From the NCBI GenBank assembly GCA_001595385.3, contig LVEI03000001.1, positions 1-64,000 of the forward strand: DNA of 64,000 bases, read 5' to 3'. The notes beneath the pieces are model-generated. The model was not told the DNA's origin. It ran no database searches and saw nothing but the letters and a program-made list of their open reading frames with translations. This document shows, in pieces, positions 16,020 through 24,916 of the stretch; the first letter of the stretch is position 1; each line of letters starts with the position of its first letter. A program made the translations under genes and the position numbers. Source of the DNA: Deltaproteobacteria bacterium GWC2_55_46 (GTDB taxonomy: Bacteria; Desulfobacterota; GWC2-55-46).

Positions 16020-17894
16020 ATGAGGCTACTGCCGCTTGAGAAGCTTGGAACAAGGGAATTGGAAGGCGGAGTTGTGCAGTTCGGTATCTTTCTGCCGTGG
16101 GTCTCGCCAGCTAACGGCCACAGGCTGTGGGTGAAGGTAATACACGAAAATGATCAGTTTCTGCAGGAGATACAGCCTCTCGTCTTCGAGATGAGGCATA
16201 CGCCTGACCCTGATTACGGCGACTACTGGTCTGTCCAGGTCCCGATCAATACCGATTCGAGGCCGCATCAGAACTCGGCCTGGGGTACCGAGGGCCGGTA
16301 CGTTTACAGGTACCTCCTTGAGAATCCTAATGCCGCTACCGAGCACGACCGCCACATAGACTGGATAATAGACCCGTTCGCAAGGGAGTTCGGGGTAGGC
16401 AAACTCTCGGCCTTTACCCTGGGGTACAGGCACCACCAGTGGAGCGATAACGAGTCCAGGTGGAAAACGCCGAAGCTTGACGACCTGGTCCTCTATGAGC
16501 TGATCATAAGCGAGTTCGGGGGCGACCTCGACAAGACGATAGCGCACCTGGATTATCTCCGCGACCTGGGGATAAACTGCCTCCAGCTCATGCCGGTATC
16601 CAACGTGGCCAACCAGGTCGACTGGGGCTATCTCCCCATAGGCTTCTTCGGGGTGGACGAGAGGTTCGGGAAGAGGAAGGACATGCAGAGGCTTATTGAA
16701 GAGGCGCACAATAAGGGGATGGCCGTCATAATGGACTCGGTCTACGGCCATACCAGCGAGCATTTCCCCTATTCGTACGTCTACAAGAGGCTCGGCTACC
16801 AGGAGAACCCCTTTATCGGGCATTTCGCCAAGGACTACTTCGGCGAGAGCACGGACTTCAGAAGAAGCTTCACCAGGGACTTCTTCTATACCGTCAACTG
16901 CCACTGGCTCGACTGCTACCATGTCGACGGCTTCCGCTACGACTGCGTCCCTGAGTGGTGGGACGGCCCGCTCGGCACAGGGTACGCCGCCCTTACTTAC
17001 GAGACCTACAAGACGGTGCAGTCAAAGGGCGCTCATGGACACTGGCAGAGGTTCACGTCTAACGAAGGCGCGATCAACCTCATACAGTGCGCGGAACAGC
17101 TCGAAGGGCCAAGGGAGGTCGTCGAGAGGACCTACTCGAACTGCACCTGGCAGAACGAGACACTCGGCGCGGCAGAGGGGGTAGCAAGGGGGAGCGCAGA
17201 GGCGTTAAGGAGGCTCGGATTGCAGTTCGGGCTAATAGGTTATCCTGACGAGGTCGCGTATAACGGGGACAGGATAAAGAAGAGCGCGGTCCAGTACATA
17301 GAGAACCACGACCACGCCCGCTTCATCTGCAACTTCAAGACCTTCCTGAACGGCAACGAGCTTCTTGCCGAGGGAGACAGGAACCTGTGGTTCAAGCTCC
17401 AGCCATACCTTATCGGCCTTTTCACGGCAAAGGGTATACCGATGCTCTGGCAGGGGCAGGAGTTCGGAGAGAATTATAATGTGCCCGACCAGGGCTGGGG
17501 CAGGGTCGCGACATTCCGTCCCATGAGGTGGGAGTACTTCTATGACGACGTCGGCAAAAGCATTGTGGCGCTCGTAAGAAAGCTCGTAAGGCTACGCAGC
17601 CGTGGGGCCCAGTTCAGGGCAGGCGAGCATTTCTTCTATAACGACGACAGGTACATCTCAAACGGGGTGCTCCTCTTCTCAAGGAAGACTAACGGCACCT
17701 TCAGCCTCACCGCGCTAAACTTTAGCGATACCGAGCAGACCGTGCCCTTCACATTCCCCATAAGCGGCAATTATACGGAAGAACTGCATGGCAGGGAAGG
17801 GGCGGACATAAACCTGATGAACATACATGAGGGGGCAGAGATCCAGTTTCCGATCCCTCCGAACTACGGGAGGGTATGGACCATAGGGACGTAA
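16020..17894 (+). CDS. GH13 (alpha-amylase superfamily) glycosidase or transglycosidase
   Basis: The 624-residue protein has an N-terminal beta-sandwich (about residues 15-130, CBM48-like), a TIM-barrel catalytic domain (about 155-520) and a C-terminal beta domain. Four GH13 regions are seen: MDSVYGHTS (region I, with Gly where Asn is usual), DGFRYDCV (nucleophile Asp), LIQCAEQLEG (acid/base Glu) and ENHDHARF (third Asp). The layout is closest to branching enzyme or maltooligosyltrehalose trehalohydrolase, but the exact substrate cannot be told. AAAGGAGG lies 7 bp before the ATG. No other glycogen or trehalose gene is in the window, and no signal peptide is present. Confidence 0.85.
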   Translation: MRLLPLEKLGTRELEGGVVQFGIFLPWVSPANGHRLWVKVIHENDQFLQEIQPLVFEMRHTPDPDYGDYWSVQVPINTDSRPHQNSAWGTEGRYVYRYLLENPNAATEHDRHIDWIIDPFAREFGVGKLSAFTLGYRHHQWSDNESRWKTPKLDDLVLYELIISEFGGDLDKTIAHLDYLRDLGINCLQLMPVSNVANQVDWGYLPIGFFGVDERFGKRKDMQRLIEEAHNKGMAVIMDSVYGHTSEHFPYSYVYKRLGYQENPFIGHFAKDYFGESTDFRRSFTRDFFYTVNCHWLDCYHVDGFRYDCVPEWWDGPLGTGYAALTYETYKTVQSKGAHGHWQRFTSNEGAINLIQCAEQLEGPREVVERTYSNCTWQNETLGAAEGVARGSAEALRRLGLQFGLIGYPDEVAYNGDRIKKSAVQYIENHDHARFICNFKTFLNGNELLAEGDRNLWFKLQPYLIGLFTAKGIPMLWQGQEFGENYNVPDQGWGRVATFRPMRWEYFYDDVGKSIVALVRKLVRLRSRGAQFRAGEHFFYNDDRYISNGVLLFSRKTNGTFSLTALNFSDTEQTVPFTFPISGNYTEELHGREGADINLMNIHEGAEIQFPIPPNYGRVWTIGT

Positions 17895-17917
17895 ACAGTC
17901 TGAATAATCGCTCAATC

Positions 17918-17947
17918 AAGCCGCGGCGCAAACCCGCGGCTTTTTTT
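17918..17947 (+). terminator. Rho-independent terminator after the GH13 gene
   Basis: A GC-rich stem, AGCCGCGG paired with CCGCGGCT, around a short loop is followed by seven T residues, 24 bp after the stop codon. Confidence 0.88.
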
Positions 17948-17987
17948 GTGTCTTGTGCGTGAAGTTGCGCTGGTGTAAACTCGCTGC

Positions 17988-18404
17988 ATGATAAAGGTGG
18001 CTCAAAATGTATGGCTCGATGAAAGCGAGCTTAACTGGGAGTTCATCCGCGCGAGCGGCCCCGGCGGCCAGCACGTGAACAAGGCCTCGACGGCCGTACA
18101 GCTCAGGTTCAACGCAGCCGCCTCCACTTTGCCGCAGTATGTGAAAGAAAGGCTCAAGACTATAGCTGGGCGGAGGATGACCATCGAGGGGGATGTGGTG
18201 ATAATCGCCCGGGATTCCCGCAGCCAGGAGCGTAACAGGGCAGAGGCCCTTCAAAAGCTCGTAGAGCTTGTCGGGAAGGCTGCCCATGTGCCCAAGGGCA
18301 GGATCAAGACCAGGCCCACCGCCGGCTCCCGTGAAAGACGGCTTAAGGCCAAGACTGTGGTAAGCGTAAAAAAGAAGATGAGGAGAAGGGGAGGGGAGGA
18401 GTAA
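17988..18404 (+). CDS. arfB: Peptidyl-tRNA hydrolase ArfB (YaeJ), ribosome rescue
   Basis: This 138-residue class-I release-factor-like protein carries the GGQ catalytic motif at residues 26-28 (ASGPGGQHVNKAST) and lacks the codon-recognition domains of RF1/RF2. A basic C-terminal tail (RRLKAKTVVSVKKKMRRRG) enters the empty mRNA channel of stalled ribosomes in this family. It hydrolyses peptidyl-tRNA on non-stop complexes. It is monocistronic and converges with the proline dehydrogenase gene. Confidence 0.93.
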   Translation: MIKVAQNVWLDESELNWEFIRASGPGGQHVNKASTAVQLRFNAAASTLPQYVKERLKTIAGRRMTIEGDVVIIARDSRSQERNRAEALQKLVELVGKAAHVPKGRIKTRPTAGSRERRLKAKTVVSVKKKMRRRGGEE

Positions 18405-18410
18405 AGGCGT

Positions 18411-19259
18411 TCAGTCGAATATGTTCTTGAGGACGAACCAGACGTTCTCTTTTCGTTCCCCCAGTCTCCTTAATGTGTATTGCAGCCATTCCCTGCCATA
18501 GGGCACATAGACCCTCACGCTGTAGCCCTCCCTGGCAAGCCCCCTCTGAAGGCTTCTTTTTATTCCCAGCAGCATCTCGAAATCGAACGACCTCTTTGAG
18601 ACGCCATTCTCATCGGCAAACTTTTTGGCCACGTCCAGGAGCCTTTCATCATGGGTGGCGATTGCCGGGCGGGTGGCAGTGAGCAACAACCCTTTCATTA
18701 TCTCCTCGAAGCTGGTATATACCTCCCTTTTGTCCTTAAAGGCGATAGAGGCGGGTTCCTTGTACGCGCCTTTGACAATGCGGATGCTCCCCCCGGCAGC
18801 GGTTATTATCCTGGCGTCGTCGACGCTCCGTTTAAGGGCGCTCTGCAGGGCCACGCCGATGTTAGGATATTTTTTGCGGAGCTGGAGGAATATGTCGATA
18901 GTTGCCTGCGTGTACTTCGACCCTTCCATGTCAACGCGTACGAAATTCCCGTCCTCACGGGCTTTCTTCACGATGGTCTCAAGGTTCTCTATGGCAAGCT
19001 CAGGAGAAATGTCCAGGCCCATGTGCGTGAGCTTGAGTGATATCTGTGAGTCTGCTCCGGAGGCCTTTATATCTTTCAAAAGATCGAGGTACTCCGCAAC
19101 CGACCAGGCTGCCTGAGCTGGCGTCCTTACGTTCTCACCGAGGTTGTCGATAGTGGCCTTTATGCCGATATCGTTTAGCGCGAGGGCTGTTCTTATCGCG
19201 TCCTGCCTTTCGGCTCCGGCGATATACCTTTTTGCCAGGACGAGGAGTATACCTTTCAC
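18411..19259 (-). CDS. Proline dehydrogenase, monofunctional
   Basis: The 282-residue FAD-dependent TIM-barrel enzyme oxidises L-proline to pyrroline-5-carboxylate and passes electrons to quinones. Family marks include LKLTHMGLDIS, VRVDMEGSKYT, IRIVKGAYKEP and the C-terminal YVPYGREWLQYTLRRLGER, where the RR pair binds the substrate carboxylate. The start is a GTG overlapping the stop of the upstream gene (GTGA), so translation is coupled. No pyrroline-5-carboxylate dehydrogenase is adjacent; the aldehyde dehydrogenase at 24917-26410 is one candidate but of another subfamily pattern. Confidence 0.92.
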   Translation of the reverse strand: MKGILLVLAKRYIAGAERQDAIRTALALNDIGIKATIDNLGENVRTPAQAAWSVAEYLDLLKDIKASGADSQISLKLTHMGLDISPELAIENLETIVKKAREDGNFVRVDMEGSKYTQATIDIFLQLRKKYPNIGVALQSALKRSVDDARIITAAGGSIRIVKGAYKEPASIAFKDKREVYTSFEEIMKGLLLTATRPAIATHDERLLDVAKKFADENGVSKRSFDFEMLLGIKRSLQRGLAREGYSVRVYVPYGREWLQYTLRRLGERKENVWFVLKNIFD

Positions 19260-20575
19260 TTAAGCCCCAGCTGATCGGTGAAATCGAGCACAAGGCCTTT
19301 AAGCCCCGGGGGGTCGATCTCGGCTATGTCGTAGCGCACCCTTACGGCAGGTTTCTTTATCCGGATTATCGCTGAAAGGTCGATGGGTGTCGCGATGAGG
19401 ACGATGTCGCAGGGCGTACGTTCTATCGAATCCTCGAGTTCCTTTTTCTGCTCCTCCGAGTATCCCATCGCCGGGATGAGCTTTTCGAGCCCGGGGTATT
19501 TATCCAGGGTCTCCTTGATGGTGCCGACGGCATGGGGCCTTGGGTCGACCGTGTCGGCGCCGTACCGTCGGGCCGCAATTATCCCTGCGCCATAAGTCAT
19601 GCCGCCGTGGGTGAGGGTCGGGCCGTCCTCTATGACAAGGGTTTTTTTTCCCTTTATCTCTTTCTCGACGGTTATCTCTGAGGATGTCTTTATGATCGCT
19701 GCCTGTGGGTTAAGCGCCTTCGTGTTATTGATGACCTGCTCTATCGAGGCGGCGGGGGCGTCCTTCGCCTTGTTTATGATCACCGCGCGGGCCCTCCTCA
19801 TGTTCGTCTCGCCCGGATAATATAAGAGTTCATGTCCTGGCCTTAGAGGGTCGGCCACTACAAGCTCGAGGTCAGGCGTTATGAAGGGCAGGTCGTTGTT
19901 GCCTCCGTCCCAGATGATCAGCTCGCCTTCCTTTTCAGCCTCTTTTAAAACGGCCGCGTAATCGACCCCGGCGTAGACGACAAGCCCGGCAACCACAAGA
20001 GGCTCGTACTCTTCTATCTCTTCAAGCGTGCACCGCTCTTTCCTGAAGTCGGCTGTAGAGGCGAACCTCTGGAGGCGCTGTCTGGCAAGGTCGCCGTATG
20101 GCATGGGATGGCGGATGACCACCGGCTTTTTACCGGCTTCAAGGAGAGTTCGCCCTATATATCTCGTGACCCCGCTCTTTCCGCAGCCGGTCCTCACGGC
20201 TGAGACCGAGATGACGGGGCGCGACGATTTGAGCATCGTCTCTTCAGGCGACGGGAGCACAAACGACGCGCCAAGCGCCGTCGCGAGCGTCGCTCTGTGC
20301 ATCACGTATTCATGGGATACGTCGCTGTAGGAGAAGACTACCTCGCTGGCCCGGTATTTTTTTATCAGCTCCGGGAGCTTTTCTTCCGGATAGATTGGTA
20401 TGCCGTCCGGGTAGAGCGGGCCGGAAAGGGAAGGGGGGTACTTCCTGTCATGGATAAAAGGTATCTGGGCGGCGGTGAAGGCGACTACCTCGCTTGCCGG
20501 GTCGTCCCTGTAAAGGCAATTGAAGTTATGGAAGTCCCGTCCCGCGGCGCCCATTATTATGATACGTTTCCTCAT
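19256..20575 (-). CDS. Cyclic 2,3-diphosphoglycerate synthetase-like P-loop protein
   Basis: This is a protein of about 439 residues from the ATG at 20575; a TTG three codons upstream is an alternative. The N-terminal part is Rossmann-like (KRIIIMGAAGRDFHNFN). The central P-loop is SAVRTGCGKSGVTR at about residues 126-139, followed by VIRHPMPYGDLARQ and IIWDGGNNDLPFI. This is the COG2403 pattern, annotated as GTPase or cyclic 2,3-diphosphoglycerate synthetase after archaeal members. The bacterial role is not established. It shares a GTGA overlap with proline dehydrogenase, an unexplained pairing. Confidence 0.82.
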   Translation of the reverse strand: MRKRIIIMGAAGRDFHNFNCLYRDDPASEVVAFTAAQIPFIHDRKYPPSLSGPLYPDGIPIYPEEKLPELIKKYRASEVVFSYSDVSHEYVMHRATLATALGASFVLPSPEETMLKSSRPVISVSAVRTGCGKSGVTRYIGRTLLEAGKKPVVIRHPMPYGDLARQRLQRFASTADFRKERCTLEEIEEYEPLVVAGLVVYAGVDYAAVLKEAEKEGELIIWDGGNNDLPFITPDLELVVADPLRPGHELLYYPGETNMRRARAVIINKAKDAPAASIEQVINNTKALNPQAAIIKTSSEITVEKEIKGKKTLVIEDGPTLTHGGMTYGAGIIAARRYGADTVDPRPHAVGTIKETLDKYPGLEKLIPAMGYSEEQKKELEDSIERTPCDIVLIATPIDLSAIIRIKKPAVRVRYDIAEIDPPGLKGLVLDFTDQLGLK

Positions 20576-20607
20576 AGGCCCCAATTTGAAAGCATGTATG
20601 CTTACAG

Positions 20608-22776
20608 CTAGCGGGCCTTGAAAGGCGGGAGCCCGTCAGTGCCGAGAAGCATATACTCGCCGCTTGAGTCGATCACCCGGAGGTTATAGTCCTTCAAGTC
20701 CTCGTATGCCGACGCCTTCGTTATGACGATGGTCGTCGTCCTCTTCGAGTACTCATTTATGCTGCAATCATCGGACTTATCGGCCTTTACTATCTTACGC
20801 CTTGAATAGAACGATATCGACGGCTTGTTTATCTCATAGGTGGCAAGGACCCCGTCGGGAGGCAGGGCCGCTCTGGCGTACCTGGAATAGTCGTAGAGTG
20901 TTTTCTGCAGATAGATATTCGCAGGAGGCAGCGCGTAGAGCCTCAGGAAGACGATGATGAGGACCATCACGCCTGTGATGCACAGAAAAGATGGGAGAGT
21001 TTTCCTGAAGGAAAATGTGGTAAGAAGCGCAACCGCAGCGAACGCCGCCCCGAGCGTGTAGAAGAACCTTGGCGGCAGGTAGACGTCCATCTTGAGGCTC
21101 AGCGACGGCAGGATGAAGAGCGCGGAGGCAAAGACGAAGGCTATTGCCGCGAGCAGATAGGCCGGCGCGCGCCCCGCGCGCTTCTCAGCCATATCAGAGA
21201 TGACCAGCCCGGCAAGGATGGCCGCGGGTGGAAAGAGAGGGAAGATATAGTTCGGGAGCTTTGTCCGTGAGACCGAAAAGAATACGAGCACGAAGATGAA
21301 CCATATCGCTCCGAGCAGGTAGAGCGACGAGGCCGCGTCATGCCTCTGCTTAAAGCCCCTGTACACACCCGACGGGAGCATGGCCACCCACGGGAAAAAA
21401 CCGAGCAGGAGTACGCCTATATAGTAATACAACGGCCCGCCATGGCTTGATATCACGCCAGAATACCTCTTTATGTGGTGCTTCACTATGAACGCGTTAA
21501 AGAAGTCCCAGCCGTTTATCATTAGCTGCGCTATGAACCAGGGGGCTCCTATAAGGATGAAAAGCCCGATGTATGAAGGCCTGAAAAGCTCCTTTGACCT
21601 ATGAAGGTTTTTGGAGAGGGCGAGGTACAGAATGGCTATCACGGCCGGGAAGAGAAGGCCGACCGCGCCCTTTGTAAGGACGGCGAGGGCTGAAGCCGCC
21701 CAGAAGCCGAGGAACCATCTCTTTTTGCCATCTATGGTTCCCATGTAGAAGGAGAATATGGACGCGGTTATGAAAAAGGCGAGCGTCATGTCCGTTACCG
21801 CGGAATGCGAGTAGACGAAGAACTCGAGGTTTACAAAAAGGGCCAGGGTCGCGACGAGTGCGGTTGTAAGACCTGTAAGCCTTTTTACGAAAAGGAAAGT
21901 CATCCCTGAGAGGAGGACGCCGAAAAGGCTCGATGTGAAGCGCGCCGCGAACTCCGTTGTCCCGAAGAGCTTGAAGGCTGCGCTCATGAACCAGTATATC
22001 AGTATGGGCTTGTCATACCGCGGCTCGAAATTGTAAGTCGGCGTTATAAGGTTTCCGGTCTCGACCATCTCCCGTGCCGCGGCTGAAAAGACAGCCTCGT
22101 CGACGTCAAAGAGGAGGAAGCCGCCTGTCTTGAAAAAGGACAAAAAGACGATGAGGAGGCCGAGCCCTGCCGTTATCCATTTCTCCCGCAACCCCGTCTT
22201 CGCGAGTATCAGGTAGCCTGCCCCGAGGCCGAGCAAGGCCCCGGCGAGCACGTCAGTCGGATAATGGGAGCCAAGGCCCACGCGCGCTATCGCCACGAGT
22301 ACAGCCGCCGCGTAGAAGAAGACGGCGAACCTTGGGAACTTTTTAGCGAGCACGTATGCGAGCGCAAAGCTCGCCGCTGAGTGGCCTGAAGGGAAGGAAT
22401 TGAACCTGCCAGAGTAGTCGAAGACGGAGGTGTTCTGAAGTAGATAACCCATCGCGTCAGCGCCATGGGCTATCCTGGGGCGCTCAAATGCCGCCTTTAT
22501 GAGGTGCACGGCGGCGCTGGCAAGGAGTATGGCCAGGACACCTTCGCGCCCTGTCTCCTTCAATGCCGTCTTCTTTTTGAAATATCCTGAAAGGTAGATG
22601 AGCGCTGAGACGCCAAAGAGGACCGCCCCGTCTCCGACGAGGCTGAAGAACCCGGAGAAGGCCTTAAGCGCCGCATTCTCGGGGATATTCCCCGCGAGGA
22701 TGTGGTCCAGCCAGATGAAGATAAGCGCGAGCAAGGCGATAGTCATGATTATCGGGACGGGCTTACGGAGGTTCAA
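20608..22776 (-). CDS. PAP2 phosphatase-GT39 glycosyltransferase fusion
   Basis: The 722-residue membrane protein starts at the TTG at 22776, overlapping the aminotransferase stop (TTGA). The N-terminal 190 residues are a PAP2 lipid phosphatase with its three motifs: KAAFERPR, FPSGHSAASF and ARVGLGSHYPTD. From about residue 230 an ArnT/PMT-like GT39 domain follows, with the acidic periplasmic motif FDVDEAVFSAAAREM and YDKPILIYWF, about 11 membrane helices and a C-terminal soluble part. GT39 enzymes move sugars from polyprenyl phosphate to lipid A or proteins; PAP2 enzymes dephosphorylate prenyl or lipid pyrophosphates. The fusion suggests linked sugar transfer and carrier recycling at the periplasmic face, which is an inference. 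Confidence 0.88.
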   Translation of the reverse strand: MNLRKPVPIIMTIALLALIFIWLDHILAGNIPENAALKAFSGFFSLVGDGAVLFGVSALIYLSGYFKKKTALKETGREGVLAILLASAAVHLIKAAFERPRIAHGADAMGYLLQNTSVFDYSGRFNSFPSGHSAASFALAYVLAKKFPRFAVFFYAAAVLVAIARVGLGSHYPTDVLAGALLGLGAGYLILAKTGLREKWITAGLGLLIVFLSFFKTGGFLLFDVDEAVFSAAAREMVETGNLITPTYNFEPRYDKPILIYWFMSAAFKLFGTTEFAARFTSSLFGVLLSGMTFLFVKRLTGLTTALVATLALFVNLEFFVYSHSAVTDMTLAFFITASIFSFYMGTIDGKKRWFLGFWAASALAVLTKGAVGLLFPAVIAILYLALSKNLHRSKELFRPSYIGLFILIGAPWFIAQLMINGWDFFNAFIVKHHIKRYSGVISSHGGPLYYYIGVLLLGFFPWVAMLPSGVYRGFKQRHDAASSLYLLGAIWFIFVLVFFSVSRTKLPNYIFPLFPPAAILAGLVISDMAEKRAGRAPAYLLAAIAFVFASALFILPSLSLKMDVYLPPRFFYTLGAAFAAVALLTTFSFRKTLPSFLCITGVMVLIIVFLRLYALPPANIYLQKTLYDYSRYARAALPPDGVLATYEINKPSISFYSRRKIVKADKSDDCSINEYSKRTTTIVITKASAYEDLKDYNLRVIDSSGEYMLLGTDGLPPFKAR

Positions 22777-24044
22777 GCAACTGCCTCCTCGAATATCGAA
22801 AGGGCCCTGTCTATCTCCGGGCCGGTGACGGTCAAAGGAGGCATCAGGCGCGCTATGTTCTTGTCTGCCCCGCACTCGATTATGATGAGGCCGGCGTCAA
22901 GGCACCGTTTCATCACGCCATCGAGCCGTTCCCTGTCAGGGCCGCCGTCAGCCTTTATGAACTCGACCCCTATCATGAGTCCAAGCCCCCTTACGTCGCC
23001 TATGCCCTTTCGCCTGTTCTTGATATCCAGAAGTCTTGAAAGCAAGTGATCCCCCATCCTTGAGGCGTTCTCCAGGAGCCTCTCCTTTTCTATCTTGTCA
23101 ATGGTCGCCACCGCCGCCGCGCACGATACCGGGTTTCCGCCGAAGGTGGTTCCGTGCGCCCCCGGAGGCCACTTCGACATGATATCGGCCGATGCCCCGA
23201 AGGCGCTCAAGGGGAAGCCGGAGGCTATGCCCTTTGCCATGACTATTATGTCCGGCTCAAGATCGAAGTGCTCTGAGGCGAACCATCTGCCGGTCCTGCC
23301 GAAGCCGCTTTGCACCTCGTCGGCGATGAGGAGTATGCCGTGCCTCGAGCAAAGCTCCCTTACCTTCCGCATGAAATCGGCTGGTGGCACGATATACCCG
23401 CCTTCGCCGAGGAGGGGCTCGATGACCATGCAGGCAACCTCTTCAGGCGTTATCTGGTATTTTAATATCTTTTCGAGGTATTCGAAGCATTCTGTCGCGC
23501 AGCTTCCGCGCTCCATGCCCATGTGGCAGCGGAAGCAGTACGGGTACGGCGCGTGGTAGCATGACGGCATGAGGGGGTGGTAGCCGCGCCTGTACCTTGC
23601 CGCCGATGTCGTAATGCTCAATGCCCCCATTGTCCTGCCGTGAAAGCCGCCCAGGAAGCCTATGACCCCCTGCCGTCCGGTAGCGTACCTGGCGAGCTTC
23701 ACAGCCCCTTCGACGGCCTCCGCCCCGCTATTGGAGAAGAAGAACATATCTATGTTGCCGGGGGTAACGCTCGCGAGCCTTTCGGCAAGCTCTATCTCGG
23801 ATGAGTACCTGAAGATGCAGCCGGAGTGGATGAGCGAGTCCATCTGGCGTTTTGCCGCCTCTATGACCTCAGGCGGGCAATGGCCGATGTTGGCCGTGGC
23901 GAGCCCTGAGGAGAAGTCCATGTACCTTTTCCCGTCCATGGACTCAACGTAGAGCCCCTCGGCCTTCTTGACTTCGATGTCAGTGTGGAATACGAGGGCA
24001 GGAGTAAGATGCCTGGCCCCGCGTCCTTTGAGGTCATTTTCCAT
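22773..24044 (-). CDS. Class III PLP-dependent aminotransferase (GabT-like)
   Basis: At 423 residues this is full length for the family. Marks include NSGAEAVEGAVKLARYATGR, GGFHGRTMGALS, IADEVQSGFGRTG and the PLP lysine in IVMAKGIASGFPLS. A Cys-rich loop (YCFRCHMGMERGSCATEC) is as in some 4-aminobutyrate and related aminotransferases. It probably transfers an omega-amino group from GABA or a similar amine to 2-oxoglutarate. The substrate is not fixed by sequence; acetylornithine or a nucleotide-sugar substrate is less likely. It overlaps the PAP2-GT39 gene and follows the zinc-protein gene by 15 bp in the same direction. Confidence 0.87.
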   Translation of the reverse strand: MENDLKGRGARHLTPALVFHTDIEVKKAEGLYVESMDGKRYMDFSSGLATANIGHCPPEVIEAAKRQMDSLIHSGCIFRYSSEIELAERLASVTPGNIDMFFFSNSGAEAVEGAVKLARYATGRQGVIGFLGGFHGRTMGALSITTSAARYRRGYHPLMPSCYHAPYPYCFRCHMGMERGSCATECFEYLEKILKYQITPEEVACMVIEPLLGEGGYIVPPADFMRKVRELCSRHGILLIADEVQSGFGRTGRWFASEHFDLEPDIIVMAKGIASGFPLSAFGASADIMSKWPPGAHGTTFGGNPVSCAAAVATIDKIEKERLLENASRMGDHLLSRLLDIKNRRKGIGDVRGLGLMIGVEFIKADGGPDRERLDGVMKRCLDAGLIIIECGADKNIARLMPPLTVTGPEIDRALSIFEEAVA

Positions 24045-24059
24045 GGATCTGCCGCGCCC

Positions 24060-24308
24060 CTATTCCTCGTCTATGGGTGCGGGCTCGCAGAGGAGGGAAT
24101 CATAGATGGCGAGCCTTCCGCATTTCTTGCAGATGTATTCGAGCTTGTTGACCATGTTTGAGCAGACGTGGCGCGCGTCTTCCACTTCCTTGCCGCAGAA
24201 CTCGCAGGAAAAAGGCGGGACGTCCTTTCTCGGGTGGCAGAGGTGCCCCATGCCGCTTGCCAATCCCCCGCACGCGGGGCAGGAAAACGTCTTTACGTAC
24301 TGGGTCAT
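24060..24308 (-). CDS. Small triple zinc-knuckle-like protein
   Basis: This 82-residue protein has nine Cys arranged in an exact 25-residue period: Cys10/13/24, Cys35/38/49 and Cys60/63/74. A His lies two residues before the third Cys in the first two repeats (GHLC, RHVC). Each unit reads CxxCG-x7-[HL]xC, so two or three small metal sites are likely. I do not recognise a named family. It starts 12 bp after the rubrerythrin stop and is followed by the aminotransferase, so it is part of that operon. It may be a redox- or metal-responsive partner of rubrerythrin. Confidence 0.75.
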   Translation of the reverse strand: MTQYVKTFSCPACGGLASGMGHLCHPRKDVPPFSCEFCGKEVEDARHVCSNMVNKLEYICKKCGRLAIYDSLLCEPAPIDEE

Positions 24309-24320
24309 CGGTATCCTTTC

Positions 24321-24818
24321 CTATTTGCCGCCGAAGAGGATTTTCTGCATGGCGGTGAGCCTTCTTACGTGCTCTTTTTCCTGCTCGATAAGGGAATTTA
24401 TCACATTCCTGTCCTTCTCCCTTATCATCCTCTCCAGCTCATAGTAGAAAAGGAGCGATTCCTTTTCCATGTTTAAGGCCATGTTGACGGCCTCCTGCTC
24501 GCCCTTGACGGCGCGGGCTGCATCCTTCCCGGCATCAGGGTTGGTGAATACTTCGCTATCCGCCATCGTAAAGAGGTACTGCTGGGCCTCTCCCAGATAG
24601 GGGTCGAAGCCCTCCGTAGTATCTTCGACCAGGAGTTTTTTGAGGTCTTTGAATACTTTTATATGATTCCCTTCCTCGTCAGAGAGGAGCTTGAAAAGCA
24701 CTTTAAGCTCTTTTGTCCTCGCGCCCTTTGAGGCGTCGTAATAGTACTTCATCCCGTTCTCTTCGATCCTCAGGGCCATATCAAGGATCTCCTTGCCTGT
24801 AAAATGCACCGGGTCCAT
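24321..24818 (-). CDS. Rubrerythrin-type ferritin-like protein
   Basis: The 165-residue protein starts at the ATG at 24818 after GGAGGGTGT. It has a four-helix ferritin-like pattern with likely di-iron ligands in ALRIEENGMKYY, SDEEGNHIKVFKDL, LNMEKESLLFYYELE and IEQEKEHVRRL. No C-terminal rubredoxin CxxC domain is present, so it is an erythrin form. The Cys-rich neighbour downstream is of a different type. The family reduces peroxide or stores iron under oxidative stress in anaerobes. Confidence 0.85.
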   Translation of the reverse strand: MDPVHFTGKEILDMALRIEENGMKYYYDASKGARTKELKVLFKLLSDEEGNHIKVFKDLKKLLVEDTTEGFDPYLGEAQQYLFTMADSEVFTNPDAGKDAARAVKGEQEAVNMALNMEKESLLFYYELERMIREKDRNVINSLIEQEKEHVRRLTAMQKILFGGK

Positions 24819-24916
24819 ACACCCTCCTGTCATGCGTGGCGGATTATAACAAAAGCGCTGATGGATTTATAGTTTTTTCCTGAGTAAAAACGGTCACTGA
24901 AGCAGGGGCGGCGGTT

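Noticed and set aside
16026-16922. 298-residue antisense frame in the GH13 gene
   Set aside because: It is the shadow of a GC-rich coding strand; the sense frame has all GH13 motifs and a strong ribosome site.
22774-22875. N-terminal extension of the PAP2-GT39 protein into the aminotransferase gene
   Set aside because: The extension is a shadow of the aminotransferase frame; the TTG at 22776 gives a TTGA overlap and a proper membrane helix at once.
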